Below are positions 12,301 through 22,700 of a stretch of DNA of 64,000 nt, piece after piece. The notes under the pieces are model-generated. The model was not told the origin of the DNA and did not search any database. It saw only the letters and a program-made list of their open reading frames with translations. Location of the stretch: assembly GCF_030463565.1 (NCBI RefSeq), contig NC_134651.1, forward strand, positions 11,172,734 through 11,236,733, written 5' to 3'. Origin of the DNA: Pelecanus crispus (lineage: Eukaryota > Chordata > Aves > Pelecaniformes > Pelecanidae). Every line of letters starts with the position of its first letter. Within the stretch, counting starts at the first letter, position 1. The translations under genes were made by a program, and so were the position numbers.

Positions 12301-15300
12301 GAATATTGTTTTTGTCTGGAGCTGCTCATAGTTGAATACAAATGACCATGTTGTTGGATTAAATCTCATAACTTTTTTTTTTGAGTCTTAGCTTCCAGCA
12401 ACTAAAACCAGAAGTTACTCCATTCTCTACCACCCCCGCTTTGCCAGTCCAGTGTTCTTTTCCTTAATCCCCATAAAGAACAACAAAAACTGTAACTCTT
12501 TATCCTGGTGGTTTTCTCCCAAGTCTGTCCCCAACAAAAAATTAAACATGGTATGCAGTGGCTCACATCATATATTATAGGGAAATAAGGCTTGCTTTAT
12601 TTGCTAGCTGAAGAATGGCAATAGTTTAGGCTTGGCAAAATCTCTTTGTCCCTACTGGGGTTCTGTTTCTAAACCTGCATTAAATATTGCCTCCATTACA
12701 AGTTGGTTTGTGTAAATTATCCTGGGGGAAGGGGAATGACTGTACATGAAGATTTCTGTGCTCATTCCTCCTCTCTCTCTTTTTTAGGTTCATTTCTTTA
12801 ACAGCTTTTTTCATAGACAGCTCGTAACCAAAGGATATAATGGGGTAAAACGATGGACTAAAAAGGTATCCTTTAACTCTGTGTCGTCAGTGCTCTGGTT
12901 CTTTTGGGCTGGGTTGAATCGCTAACTTGAAACTGGGTTACAATGTGTTACCTCCAAAGGGTGGGTTTGCAAAGGAGCTATACAAAGTGGGAAGAGGTTA
13001 ATAAAAATAGTAGGGTGGCACTATTCAAGTTGGTATGGTTATGTTGTGAAAATGTACTTTGAATGGCTTCATCAGCGGTGATAGGTTATCTCTTTGTGTA
13101 TGTTCGCGCAAGCTGTTAATTTAGCTGCAAGAAATGTCTCTTACTGCTCCTGACAGTGCCAGGTACACTAATCTACAGGAGAGCAGACTTAATTCTGCTT
13201 CTTCCTTTTATCTCAAACTGGGATTGTTAAAATCATTACTCCTGAGTAACACATACAGGTACTAGAAAGCAGAAATTAGAGACCTATAGTTAATAATCCA
13301 AACTGTTGTTTGCATGACAAGAAGAGAATTCATCTTGCTTTCCAGAACCCATACCAGATCGTGGGTTGTGATATTTTCTGAGGTAGCTAATACAAAGAGC
13401 AGTGCTCTATTTTTTTTTTTTTTTTTTTTTTTTTCTGTGAACATTTGTCCTTTCTAATATGGGAGATGAGGCAAGACTAATCAAGGACCATGTTTGAATG
13501 TATGATCTTTCTGCAGAAGCACTTAAATAGCACACATCTGTGAAATGCTAGAGATGAACTCATTATCCCAATATAAAATCTATTAATATAATTTATTAAA
13601 ATCTCTTTAAAGAGAGACTGAATATTGGTGCTTAATATTCCCAGATTTTTTTTTTTTAATGTTCTTTTTCTTTGGCAACCCAAGTTTTATAAAAACCCCA
13701 GAAGTGAAGGTAGATTCTGAAAGCAGAACCTGTATTCATGTTGCTGCTGAGGAGGGACCAGATGAGAGTAGGACAGTTGTTCAGACATTTACACTTAAAT
13801 TCCTGAAGAGTCTCTAAAGCAAGGATGAAAACTAAGCAGTTTCTGTTGGAAGGATTCAGTAGACTGCTTTGTCCTGCAATATGCAATTAGGGGGAACTTG
13901 TTTCTGCTTTTTAAACATAACAGAGTATTGTACCAGGTTTTATAAGTGTGCTCCCCTGGGATACAGGAGACCAGAGCCTAGAAGGATGAGCTCTTCTGCA
14001 TCTAGCAGCAGTGGTTTCAAAGCTCCTATTTGTGTCTGTCCCTTTTGTCCACTGGTCAGATTGGCACTCCTGCTCTCATCCGCTGTCATGTCAGCTAGCT
14101 GACTCTGTACTGTCTCAGTGAAGCAAATCTAGGTTGCCACCATTCTTTCTGTATGTCGGGTCTTAACTAAAGACCCTTCCAGCTTTTGGCTGCCTCTTTC
14201 CACTCTTCTGCTACAGGTTTGCATGCCTGTAGCAATCCCACAACGAGGGTCACATGAGGACCCTTGAGTTTAGCATGGCTCTGCTGTTGCTGGACATCAC
14301 AGAAGGTGTAGTTCATTTATCGTATTCCAGTTTTTCCTTTGTGGGCTCAGCTTGCTGCTGGCTGACATCTCTTTGCTTCTCGCCAAGAATGATGGATCGT
14401 TGTGTAGCGAGTGTGCTGTAATCTGGTCAGGAAGCAGTTTCTGCAGGTGGGAGCAGGGACCGTCGATGCTTATGGCAATCAAAGCACTGTTGCAAGCAAG
14501 GCTTGGCTGATAACTGCTGTGAATGCTCAGACCTTTTTGTGCCTTCAGCTTCTCACTGTTACTCAAAAAATACACTTTTCTTTCCTACAAATGACCTGCC
14601 TTTACCAATGCAGCAATTATGTACTGTTCAAATTGCACAGTGCTTAAAAAAAAAAAAAAAAGCAGCATAGAAATCTTCCCACAAGATGAGTTCATTTAGT
14701 TCAGTATTCTATTTTTGCTTATTTTCTGGACTGTGCCACCAAAAACCCAGCAATTAGACAACCATTTCAAGAGGAGCTGGGAGAAGGAAGATCATGAAGG
14801 GCCCCTCCAAAAGCATAAGGGCTCATCTGCCACACAGACTCTGGGGGTGTTGTATCTGATCTACTTGTTCCGTACTTTAAGACCTTCTCCCTTGTTCGCT
14901 TGCCTGTGACCACAGTACATCTGCTACAAAGTTAAGTTCAAGAAAGGATGAATCTGCTCTGTCTTCACCCCCTCCTTTCCTCTGTTCATCAAAGCATTGT
15001 GTACTCCTTCTTTGCCTTCCTCTGACAAGTCGCAGCCTGCGTTATGGCAGAGGGAGTCAAACTGCGCCAGCTTGCTGGTTTTGTGGGGTGTTTGTAATCA
15101 CAACTACTTCATCTGTCACCTATCTGTGATGCAGCTCTGATAGAAATCAGTGGTGTTCATACTGCAGGAGTGTCATTACTGAAGATACATAGCTAACACA
15201 AACTGAGGCTCAACGGTATTGCCATCATTACTTAAGAAATCCCACTTTGACGCAGACGTTAAAGTGCAACATGAGCAGGCTTTGCCACAAATATGGTGGT

Positions 15301-18300
15301 GACTAACTCTGGTACTGTACAGTGGTCCTTAGCCACTTTCTGGGATGGAATGATATTTTTGTGCCTGCTAATAAGTTGTGTATGAGATAAACATGAGGAA
15401 TGTGCTGAAAGAGTGGCAGGGGCAAAAGAAGACTTCAGTTACGGGGTGGCGGAGAGACTTAGATACAATTAATATCCTGCTTTGGTGTGTTGTACCTGTG
15501 GGATTGTCTCTAATGTGTATTATTGTTCTTGCCAGGTGGACTTGTTCAAAAAGACTCTCTTGTTAATTCCTATTCACCTGGAAGTCCACTGGTCCCTCAT
15601 TACTGTGAACATCCCCAATCGAATTATTTCATTTTATGATTCCCAAGGCATTCATTTTAAGTTCTGTGTAGAGGTAAGAGTGACAGCTGTGTCTGCAAAG
15701 TTTGAACTGTTTTCTTAAACAAACCACCCCCCCACCCCTTTTTCTGTTCAGCCTTAAACTTTAAATGCAGCCGTGTCTGTTGTTGTCCTGTTGTGTATGA
15801 AATGAGAATCAGCTTGTCCTGCTGAGGAGTCTGAAGCACAGACCTCGAGGGTCACACCAGAGCTGGGAGTTGAGGTCGGATTGCTTATTGCCTAATTAGC
15901 CTCACCGTGTCATCAGCACACTTTTTGTGGCTCTGTCTTGTCACTCCCACAAAAAGCAGGAGCTCAAAGCCAAGTGCCATAGGGAAGCAGACTAGCCAGA
16001 AGGAGAGTAAAGGCAGTTCTTTCAACCATTAAGGGACTTCGGTTTAGGAAATGATAAATTGTGGTCCTTTTTGGGGGAGGTTGCCTGGCTGAGAGAACAG
16101 GACTGAAGATGCTGTAGTGCTGCCCAGTGGGGTTTACGTGTTACTGTGCCATTAACAGTGTGTTGCCTTTTTCCTCTGTCTGCATTGGTGCAGGGTGTGT
16201 ACCTCTGATTATAACCCAGCAACCTTTCGAAGCTGCAACCTGAACACTGGAGTTAAATTATCAGTCTTTCTGGTAAAGAGCAGCCAGAAAGTTTTTGCTG
16301 GGGCTAGCAAATTGTAATGACCCTCACACAAAAGCTAATTTTGTCAACTTAATTGCTTGCTTGATGCAGCAGCCCTCTACTTTTGACTGTGTGTAGTTGT
16401 TGGCTTACAGAAGAGTAGTAATTATTGTACCCAGGAGAGTTCCCAGCTAGGACTTCTGAATGAAGATACTAGTTTCCTGCTAGCATTTGCTGAGGATGAA
16501 GCTAATGTTTGTTCTGGGAGGGAGAGACCTTATGCTCTCCAGCTTCTGAACTTGCGGCATAAACCAGGGGTCCCTCTCAGCAGCCCTACAGTCTCTCCTG
16601 CAGTTTTGCAATGTGGCTTCTCCCATCCCGCTCCAGGCAAGGCATTTGCACTCTAAATGTCTCACAAACATAAGACGGTTTTATTCCTGCCCTTTCTAGG
16701 GGAAGGGGGGCCAATACCCAAAACTCCACTGTGATCCACCTACTAAGGTGAATGTTAGCGCTCTGGAGTGTGTTTAAATTGTGCTGTAAACCACCAGCCT
16801 GTTTACAGAGAAGTAGAAAGATTTGCTTAACCCAAGACCATAGGCTCATTTATCTTGCTTCCTTCTCTTTGCTTGTGTCAGACTACTTTTTCCTGAATGT
16901 CACTAAAACTGTCCCTGGAGCTTTGTTGATTAGCTGCAGAACTCAAAGCTTTTTGTATTGAGATTCAGGCAAGAAAATGCTATCATATTGAATGTAAGGG
17001 CCTTGGTGTCAGCCAAGTAAGCCAGGAGAGAACATATGCCAGACTGCACTGGGTGTCTCTGCATGTCTGAGAGCACTCTGACTCTGCCCGAGTGCCACAG
17101 CTAGTCTAATATTAGGTATACCAGCGTACAGTGGGGCTGAGGGGTGTTAAAGCTCCCCTGGATAGAGCAAGATGAGCCTTGATGGTAGAAGGCGCAGTAC
17201 GCACCACAGTTCATCTCTTTACCTCTAGAACTGAGCTCAGCTGAAATTTGTTCTCATTGTCAAAAGGATACCAGCAAAGATGTCAATGTCTCTCCTGTTC
17301 TTTAGCTGCTGAATAATATTGTTGCTTTTTTTCCCTTTCCTTTTTAAAGAACATTCGAAAGTATTTGCTGACTGAAGCAAAAGAGAAGAATCAGCCTGAG
17401 TTTCTTCAGGGTTGGCAGACTGCTGTGACAAAGGTAAATGGCAGCACTTCGAGCTCTGGAGTCTGACTTTCTGGGAGATTTTAGGAGGCTGCTTCTAAAC
17501 CCATATATTTGTACAAGTAGTAAATTGTTTTATGCTGACCACGTGGAGGGTGGTAGGAGCGATGCAGGTGGTTACACATGGGAATTAGAGCTCTGTCGCT
17601 CATTCAGCTCCCACCAGATCTTTAATACTTTCTGCAGGTGACTCGGTGATCTGAGCCTAATCGCTGGACAATTAAATATCTTTGCAGCAAAACATGTAGC
17701 TGGTGCCCGTGTTGGCACAAGGTCAAGGACTGAATGAGCTGGAGACTCAGCTTCCTGACTTCTCCTGAATGCCAAATGGATGGGGTTTGGTGAGGGAGGG
17801 AACAGGCTAATGCTGCTACTGCCTGTATTTTATATTTGCTATGGATAGAGGGCTTTGGTCTCCAGGGCTCTTTGTGGCACATTGCATTTGATCACAAGTA
17901 AACAAAGTCTGGCAACAATAAAAGGGAATAACTTGTGTATAGTGTAAATGAGGGAATATGTGATTTGCGTAGCCATCCCATAATGGCTCCAAAGATATAA
18001 AACAGGTCATTGCACACTAGACATACTCCCAACAGCTCCCTCCTCGCACAGGTTTATTTTTAGATGCTGATACAATGATTAAATGATTCCTCTCTGCACT
18101 CATGCACACCCTGTGCAGTCAGAGTTTGTCCTCCTGCATTCTGTGAGGTAGAAGAGCTGGGAGTTGAGGGAAAATAATTACTTTTCCTCTTCAAGTGCCA
18201 GAGACATAGCGGCACTAGTAGGTGGGACTTTTTAGCCCCACATATCAAAATTGAGCATGTTTGAAGAAATAATGCAGGTTGAAAGTTATCATTTGAGACT

Positions 18301-19062
18301 GCCTTGCTCGGTCCTGTCGCCTGACGATGTACCTCTTCATGTTCTTTGAGACCCTTTAGTGTGGCTGGGGGAAGAAAGCCACTGCTGGTAGCATGGATGC
18401 TGAGAGTAATCTTCCTCTAGGCCTGTGTGACTTTGCTGATATAGTTTGTTCCTGTGTAAAGCAGATAATGCTGTACAAACATTTATTTAAACTAATTGAG
18501 AAGCTGTTCTGTGTAGGTCACTAAAAGAAAATAAACTTGAAAGAAAGATTTGTAATTTGTTTTCTGTCCTGCACTATATATTTTTCTAAATGTTAAGTGT
18601 TATTCTAACAAGGTGTTGAGTGTCACCTTGCAAAAGTTGGGATCAGAATAAGTAATTTCAACTCCAGTTTCTAGTGCTGCAGAACAGCTAGCTCTGAGAA
18701 CGAGATCCTGATTGTTTTGCCGAATCTTCTTTTGGATTCTAAGCAGGACTTAGAGAATAAAAGGATAAATAAAGATCTAACATGTCTCCTCTTTTTTCTT
18801 TTCCTTTTAGTGCATTCCACAACAGAAAAATGACAGTGACTGTGGGGTTTTTGTGCTCCAGGTAAGAGTACTGCTTTTTAAAAATCAGTGGCCTCTATTG
18901 TTCATATAGTAAATGAACTTTTTTTCAATCAAGCCTTTTCCTTTTCCCCAGTACTGCAAGTGCCTCGCCTTAGACCAGCCTTTTCAGTTCTCCCAGGAAG
19001 ATATGCCCCGAGTGAGAAAAAGGATTTACAAGGAGCTGTGTGAATGCCAGCTAATAGACTAA
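4780..19062 (+). CDS. SENP5: SENP5, sentrin/SUMO-specific protease 5 (nine coding exons)
   Basis: Cysteine protease of the C48 (Ulp/SENP) family. Known family role: nucleolar removal of SUMO, mainly SUMO2/3, from conjugates, some processing of SUMO precursors, and roles in cell division and mitochondrial dynamics. Join 4780-6328, 9833-9938, 10086-10233, 10875-10922, 12788-12865, 15536-15673, 17350-17433, 18811-18861, 18952-19062. All introns are GT-AG and phases agree; the total is 2313 nt, 770 residues against 755 in human. The N-terminal half is basic (nucleolar-targeting type), with a conserved block [14 protein letters not shown] near residues 231-244. A Ser/Glu-rich linker follows, and the protease domain runs from about 518 to 770. 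Predicted triad: His661 (VHW), Asp678 (YDSQG), Cys728 (DSDCGVF), with Gln722 as likely oxyanion residue; spacing equals human H646/D663/C713. Oddity: exon 1 needs two compensating frame changes. Identity rests on recalled human SENP5, not on a search. Confidence 0.95.
6329..9832 (+). other. SENP5: SENP5 intron between coding exons 1 and 2
   Basis: This 3.5 kb AT-rich intron holds no coding segment I can support. It contains a CR1 3'-end fragment (8849-8945) and a pyrimidine-rich stretch at about 8460-8670. The donor is GTATAC and the acceptor ATTTAAAG. Confidence 0.85.
8849..8945 (-). mobile_element. CR1 LINE 3'-end fragment
   Basis: The string GGTTGGGGTTGGAAGGGACC, followed by CTCTGGAGATCATCTAGTTC and CCCGCTGCTAAAGCAG, is the hallmark 3' end of avian CR1, read in reverse complement. 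A remnant of the terminal octamer (CACAGAAT) is on its left. The element is therefore on the minus strand with its 3' end at left. Similarity weakens after about 8920, so the right edge is approximate. It is the only clear young-type CR1 I found in the window. Confidence 0.9.
9833..9938 (+). CDS. SENP5: SENP5 coding exon 2
   Basis: It encodes [36 protein letters not shown] with shared codons at both ends (enters in phase 1, leaves in phase 2). It corresponds to the start of the conserved C-terminal half just before the C48 fold (about residues 517-552). Acceptor TTTAAAG|GA; donor CATAG|GTGTGT. Only 147 nt of intron follow. Confidence 0.96.
10086..10233 (+). CDS. SENP5: SENP5 coding exon 3
   Basis: It encodes residues 552-601 ([15 protein letters not shown]... 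to NWLNDQ). It includes the family block [20 protein letters not shown], which in SENP structures forms part of the SUMO-binding surface at the start of the protease core. Acceptor TTTTAG|AAAAC; donor CAG|GTCAGA, which is off-consensus at +3. Confidence 0.96.
10234..10874 (+). other. SENP5: SENP5 intron between coding exons 3 and 4
   Basis: 641 nt, AT-rich, nothing else recognised. The weak GTCAGA donor means read-through would add [14 protein letters not shown] and stop at 10276-10278, giving a protein without a catalytic triad. Confidence 0.85.
10875..10922 (+). CDS. SENP5: SENP5 coding exon 4
   Basis: This 48-nt phase-0 micro-exon encodes [16 protein letters not shown] (residues 602-617), the helix after the LNDQ motif. 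Too short to stand out as an ORF, it is placed by exact homology (human [16 protein letters not shown]) and its splice sites (TTACAG| and |GTGAGG). Confidence 0.95.
10923..12787 (+). other. SENP5: SENP5 intron between coding exons 4 and 5
   Basis: 1.9 kb. It contains a C-run (11632-11643) next to an A/G-rich stretch; no exon or recognised repeat otherwise. Its acceptor tract is CTCTCTCTTTTTTAG. Confidence 0.85.
11632..11643. repeat. C12 homopolymer
   Basis: Twelve consecutive C follow an A/G-rich stretch (11595-11631). Such runs are prone to length errors in assemblies. Confidence 0.9.
12788..12865 (+). CDS. SENP5: SENP5 coding exon 5
   Basis: It encodes [26 protein letters not shown] as 26 complete codons (residues 618-643), part of the C48 core. 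The downstream donor is unusual: GTATCCTTT, the U12-type consensus. Confidence 0.96.
13410..13434. repeat. T25 homopolymer
   Basis: Twenty-five consecutive T within intron 5. It could be the reverse of a retroposed poly(A) tail, but I see no processed-transcript sequence beside it. Confidence 0.9.
14646..14661. repeat. A16 homopolymer
   Basis: Sixteen consecutive A within intron 5, with no recognisable retrosequence upstream. Confidence 0.9.
15536..15673 (+). CDS. SENP5: SENP5 coding exon 6 (catalytic His and Asp)
   Basis: 46 complete codons (residues 644-689), [20 protein letters not shown] onward. It carries catalytic His661 in VHW (codon 15587-15589) and Asp678 in YDSQG (codon 15638-15640). 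Acceptor GCCAG|GTG; donor GAG|GTAAGA. Confidence 0.97.
15674..17349 (+). other. SENP5: SENP5 intron between coding exons 6 and 7
   Basis: 1.7 kb. A pyrimidine/C-rich stretch at 15720-15750 is the only low-complexity feature; no exon or recognised repeat. Confidence 0.85.
17350..17433 (+). CDS. SENP5: SENP5 coding exon 7
   Basis: 28 complete codons (residues 690-717), [20 protein letters not shown] then GWQTAVTK, matching the SENP5-specific segment before the catalytic Cys. Acceptor TTTTTAAAG|; donor AAG|GTAAAT. Confidence 0.97.
17434..18810 (+). other. SENP5: SENP5 intron between coding exons 7 and 8
   Basis: 1.4 kb, no exon or recognised repeat. It ends in a long pyrimidine tract (18785-18809) before AG. 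Confidence 0.85.
18811..18861 (+). CDS. SENP5: SENP5 coding exon 8 (catalytic Cys)
   Basis: 17 complete codons encoding [17 protein letters not shown] (residues 718-734). The nucleophile Cys728 is the TGT at 18841-18843, and the Gln six residues earlier (722) is the expected oxyanion-hole residue. The next intron is only 90 nt. Confidence 0.97.
18952..19062 (+). CDS. SENP5: SENP5 coding exon 9 (C-terminus and stop)
   Basis: It encodes [20 protein letters not shown] then [16 protein letters not shown] and a TAA stop (19060-19062). It is almost identical to the human C-terminus, which ends ELCECRLMD. Confidence 0.97.
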   Translation, partial: YCKCLALDQPFQFSQEDMPRVRKRIYKELCECQLID

Positions 19063-19750
19063 TAAAATGCAGCCAACCTAATTTCTCTGGCATTTCTGAC
19101 AAGTTGCAGCTGGTGTTTGTGTACTTGAATTTCTGAAAACTTCCGTGAATTTTGAGCGATTCTCAGATGAGTGGTGTGGCCACTGTTGTTACCTCAATTT
19201 TTTGACAAGCTCTTTAACTGGCAGAACATAACAGAGCTGCCGTAAAATATTCCTTATGTCAGTTTGGTTCTCTTATGTTCTTTCCTGTATTTAATATTTA
19301 TTATCTCAGCATGCATATAGGCAAAGCATGCAACTAAAACCATAAAACTGTAGATTTGGTGCACCTTTGAGATGTAGCTAGAAATGACAAATACAGGTGA
19401 TTTTGTCTGGAAACATAAAGATGCATGATATGTTTTCTGATGCAATAAAGCTTTGAATGTATCAAAAAAAATCAATGCCATAAAAAGAACAGCTAGAACC
19501 TATTTGATAGTTCCATTGTCCCTGTTGTGGCTGTATAATACTGAATTACCACTTTTTAGGGTGGCTAAACTCATCTACAGATTTAATTTGTGGAGACCCC
19601 TTTTTTTAAATAGCTCAAGTTGCTAATAAAGTTTGTTCTGTTAACATTTATCTAGCTGTTATTATCAGCCTGTCCCTATAGATAAAAAGCAGCCTTTGCA
19701 CAAATAAAGCTTCAGCACTTGTCTGTATAATAAAAAGTACAAAGGTGTTC
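19063..19750 (+). other. SENP5: SENP5 3' UTR (proximal)
   Basis: AT-rich sequence after the stop with several candidate poly(A) signals. The end is inferred from the last signal of the cluster (19729-19734). A longer UTR is possible: another AATAAA lies at 22855-22860 in similar AT-rich sequence. Confidence 0.55.
19444..19734 (+). terminator. Cluster of AATAAA polyadenylation signals
   Basis: AATAAA occurs at 19444-19449, 19625-19630, 19703-19708 and 19729-19734. Four canonical hexamers within 300 nt, 0.4-0.7 kb after the stop, fit alternative proximal 3' ends. Which are used cannot be read from sequence. Confidence 0.55.
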
Positions 19751-22700
19751 AGTCAGTCAGATTGATGGTATGTTCCTATATGCTGCAGAAGTCTCCATGA
19801 TGTGTGTATTAAAGAGAATTATAAAGCTGGCCCTGAAGAGTCACAGTTTAGATACTAAGATAAACTCCTTGGCTGTAACTGTTTAAATCTCAGACGGCTT
19901 TGACTCATTTTTCAGTTCCACAGTATGCAGTGAAATGTACCGTTTCGGCATCTCTCACTTCAGCTCTGCCTTCGGATGAACTCCCTTCAAGCTTGTCATG
20001 TTTAACCTCCCATTGGCTTTTGCCTTTGTTCAAATATAAATTAATTCATTTCTGCTGCATCTGCTGTTTGATTGTCTCAAACATCCCTAGTTTTGTTTGC
20101 GTTCAGTAGCACCGATGGGTCTGTTGGGAATAATAGCTTGTGGTGGGTGCTGTACAAACACAACAAGATTACGTCATCCTGTTCCAGAGGCTGTGAGTCC
20201 AGCACTGAACCTTGCCATGTTGTTGCACTGCCCATGGATAAGTGAGAGCAGTGGATCTTGGGACTTCGGGGTTTCTGCCTTGATCTGTAAACTCTGATGT
20301 GCTCCTTGCTGAAGAGAGCTGGTTTTGTTTGAAGAGACTGTTGTACAGGACTGCTACACCAGCAAATGTCTCTGCTGTGTTTCTCTGCCAGATAAAGGAG
20401 TGAGCCCAGAGGAAAACTATTTTTAATGCTAAACATCATCTGTTGCACAGCTTCACTTTGTGTCTGTCCATAGCCCTGACTTCTGATGGAGGAAAACCAC
20501 TCAGAGTTCCCTATCTTGCAAATTAATTCAGGCTTGAGCTAAGCCAGGTGCAAATCCCTCCTAGATTATGGGAGGGAGCAGGGAGAAGCGAGGGAGTGCC
20601 ACGCACGGTCAGGCTGGGAGATGGAAGTGTGTGCGTGCTGTGTTGTGCTAGAGGAGGAGGTCCTGCAGTATCCTTGTGTGTTCCCGCTTCCCCTTGTTGG
20701 CAGCTGGCAAGGAGTGACTTAGTTTAGCAAGATAAGGAAGGCCTTGAGCATTCTGTTAGACAATTTAAATTAATCAGAAAGAACCTTAAGACCCAGACTG
20801 GCTAAATATACATTTGCCCGTCGTGTGGTGCAGAGCACCGCACAGCGCATGGTTTCTTGGTGTTTCCCCGAAGGGTTACTGGTACAAACAGCAGCACCTT
20901 CTTGGGGCGAGTGACTGCAAGCAGTGGAGGGTGACTTCCATAAAAATTGAAACTTGGGATGTAGTTTCTCATGTGCTGGGGTAGAACATGTAAGGCAGTG
21001 CTGCCATTCTTGTCGTCTCTCTGCAGTGCTATCACATGAATGGTACAGGTACTTAATGCTGCCATGTGGTGGGACCAGCTGAACTGATCCAGGTTAAAAC
21101 TAACCCAGCCAAAAGGCTGCTCTTAACCCAGAGGACAGAGGAGTTCTTACCTCAGTGTAACTTGGCACTGAATGTGTGTACCAGCATGAATGAAGAGGGA
21201 GAGCTGGGTGGCCGGGAGGAGACCTGAAAGCAGTGCCAGCTTTGGATGCATGCAGGTGAAGCTATATCCTCAAGCAAGACGCCCTGCAGAAAGGGAGTGA
21301 AATACAGAAAGCTGCATAAGCAAGCTGCCTTTATTTTCAGAACTTAAGCTATTTGGTAAGGAAGCTTGAAAGGTGTGCTGTGACAGTGTACCAGCCTGGG
21401 AGACTCAGTGCCTCCAAGGAAGACCCTTATTTTTTGTGGGAGTAGCCTCACTGATGGATATTTTTCATTGCATGGGAATGTGTTGGAGCACTGGACCACA
21501 GGTAGTCCTTTTCTGAAGCTTGGTGCCTACTACTGGTTGGTAGGAATCCATCTTCCTCTGTATGAGAGGTTGGGAGGAGTCTTTAATCGTGATCCCTTTC
21601 AGTGGCATCAGTAAAAGGACAGTATTTCTGTGAACGTTGTGTTTAATGGGAACGTGGATGCTTTGAAGCAAGTGCATATGTGTACCAGATCATTGAGGGG
21701 AGATCAGCTTGCATTTGAATCTGCTGCCTTGTGAACTGGGGAACAGGGTGGGGAAAGATGCATGTTGGAAAGTACCTCTTATGTGCTTTCTTGTCATCTA
21801 GAGGTTTGCTGACAAGTGTTCCAGTTGGTTATGGGGCAGTACAGAGGAGTTGCACTTGAGTCTCCAGCTGTGAACATACCAGTGAGAGGCCTCTGAAAAA
21901 AAAAGGAGGGGAAATTGAAAACAGAGCTAATATAAGCAAAGTATGTTGGTGCAGGGTTGAAATTAATCACAGGCAGTCAGAATCTCAGACTCTGTAATGG
22001 TGTATCCTGTGAAACTGGACTAATTAACTCCTCCTTGAGAATGTCTTTGATGCCTTAAAGGAGACGGACTCCATAATCTGTAGTCATTTTACCAGTTCTT
22101 AAAACATTCAGAACCATGTAGAGTGTCTTTATTATGAGAGGCACATTTATGTGGATGTAGTTATGGCTGTTAGCAATTCCATTAATGTGATCTTCAGAAT
22201 TTCATAAATCACTCTGAACTGGTTTGGCTGGGGCTTAAATTTCACAACTTGTTCCGAAGAGATTGTCTCGCTGTGCTGATTTATACAAATAGTCCCAGAA
22301 CTGGTGAAGCCTCCATCTCGTGTGCGACAAATTTAAGCTGAGTTGTAATAAACCTTAAACACAATTGGAAATAAATTACTAGTTTCCATTTTGTTTGCTT
22401 TAATCTATAGTTTAAAACAACTGTGCAGCTGATATAAATCAAAAAAAATGCAAAATGTGGCCTTGATTCTGCAAGGTACATAGAGAAATGCCAATTGCTA
22501 AGCTGTTAGATGCTTGCAGAATGGAGGCTGGACCTTTGTGCTATCTAATGTGCTGTTGCTCCGTTCTTACCTGGCCCTCTGGAGTGTGAAGGTGATGTTT
22601 TGAACGTTTCACTTGCACTGATTACCGAGCCAGACAGGCTTGCAAAGAGTTGCTGGCTTGTGTTGAATCTCTAGCATAATGCTTAACCTATCTTTACTTT

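Larger units (their letters stand above)
12866..15535 (+). other. SENP5: SENP5 intron 5, probable U12-type (minor spliceosome) intron
   Basis: The first nine bases, GTATCCTTT (12866-12874), match the U12 5' splice-site consensus RTATCCTTT exactly; none of the other seven internal donors does. A fair branch-site candidate, GTCTCTAAT (15506-15514), lies 22 nt from the end of the intron, slightly farther than usual. The 3' end is CTTGCCAG. The intron is 2.7 kb and phase 0. It also contains T25 (13410-13434) and A16 (14646-14661) runs and no other supported gene. Confidence 0.75.

Noticed and set aside
13410..13434. T25 as the tail of a processed pseudogene on the minus strand
   Set aside because: Sequence on the expected side shows no recognisable coding remnant or target-site duplication.
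19061..19066. AATAAA overlapping the SENP5 stop codon
   Set aside because: Use would leave almost no 3' UTR; better-placed signals lie at 19444-19734.
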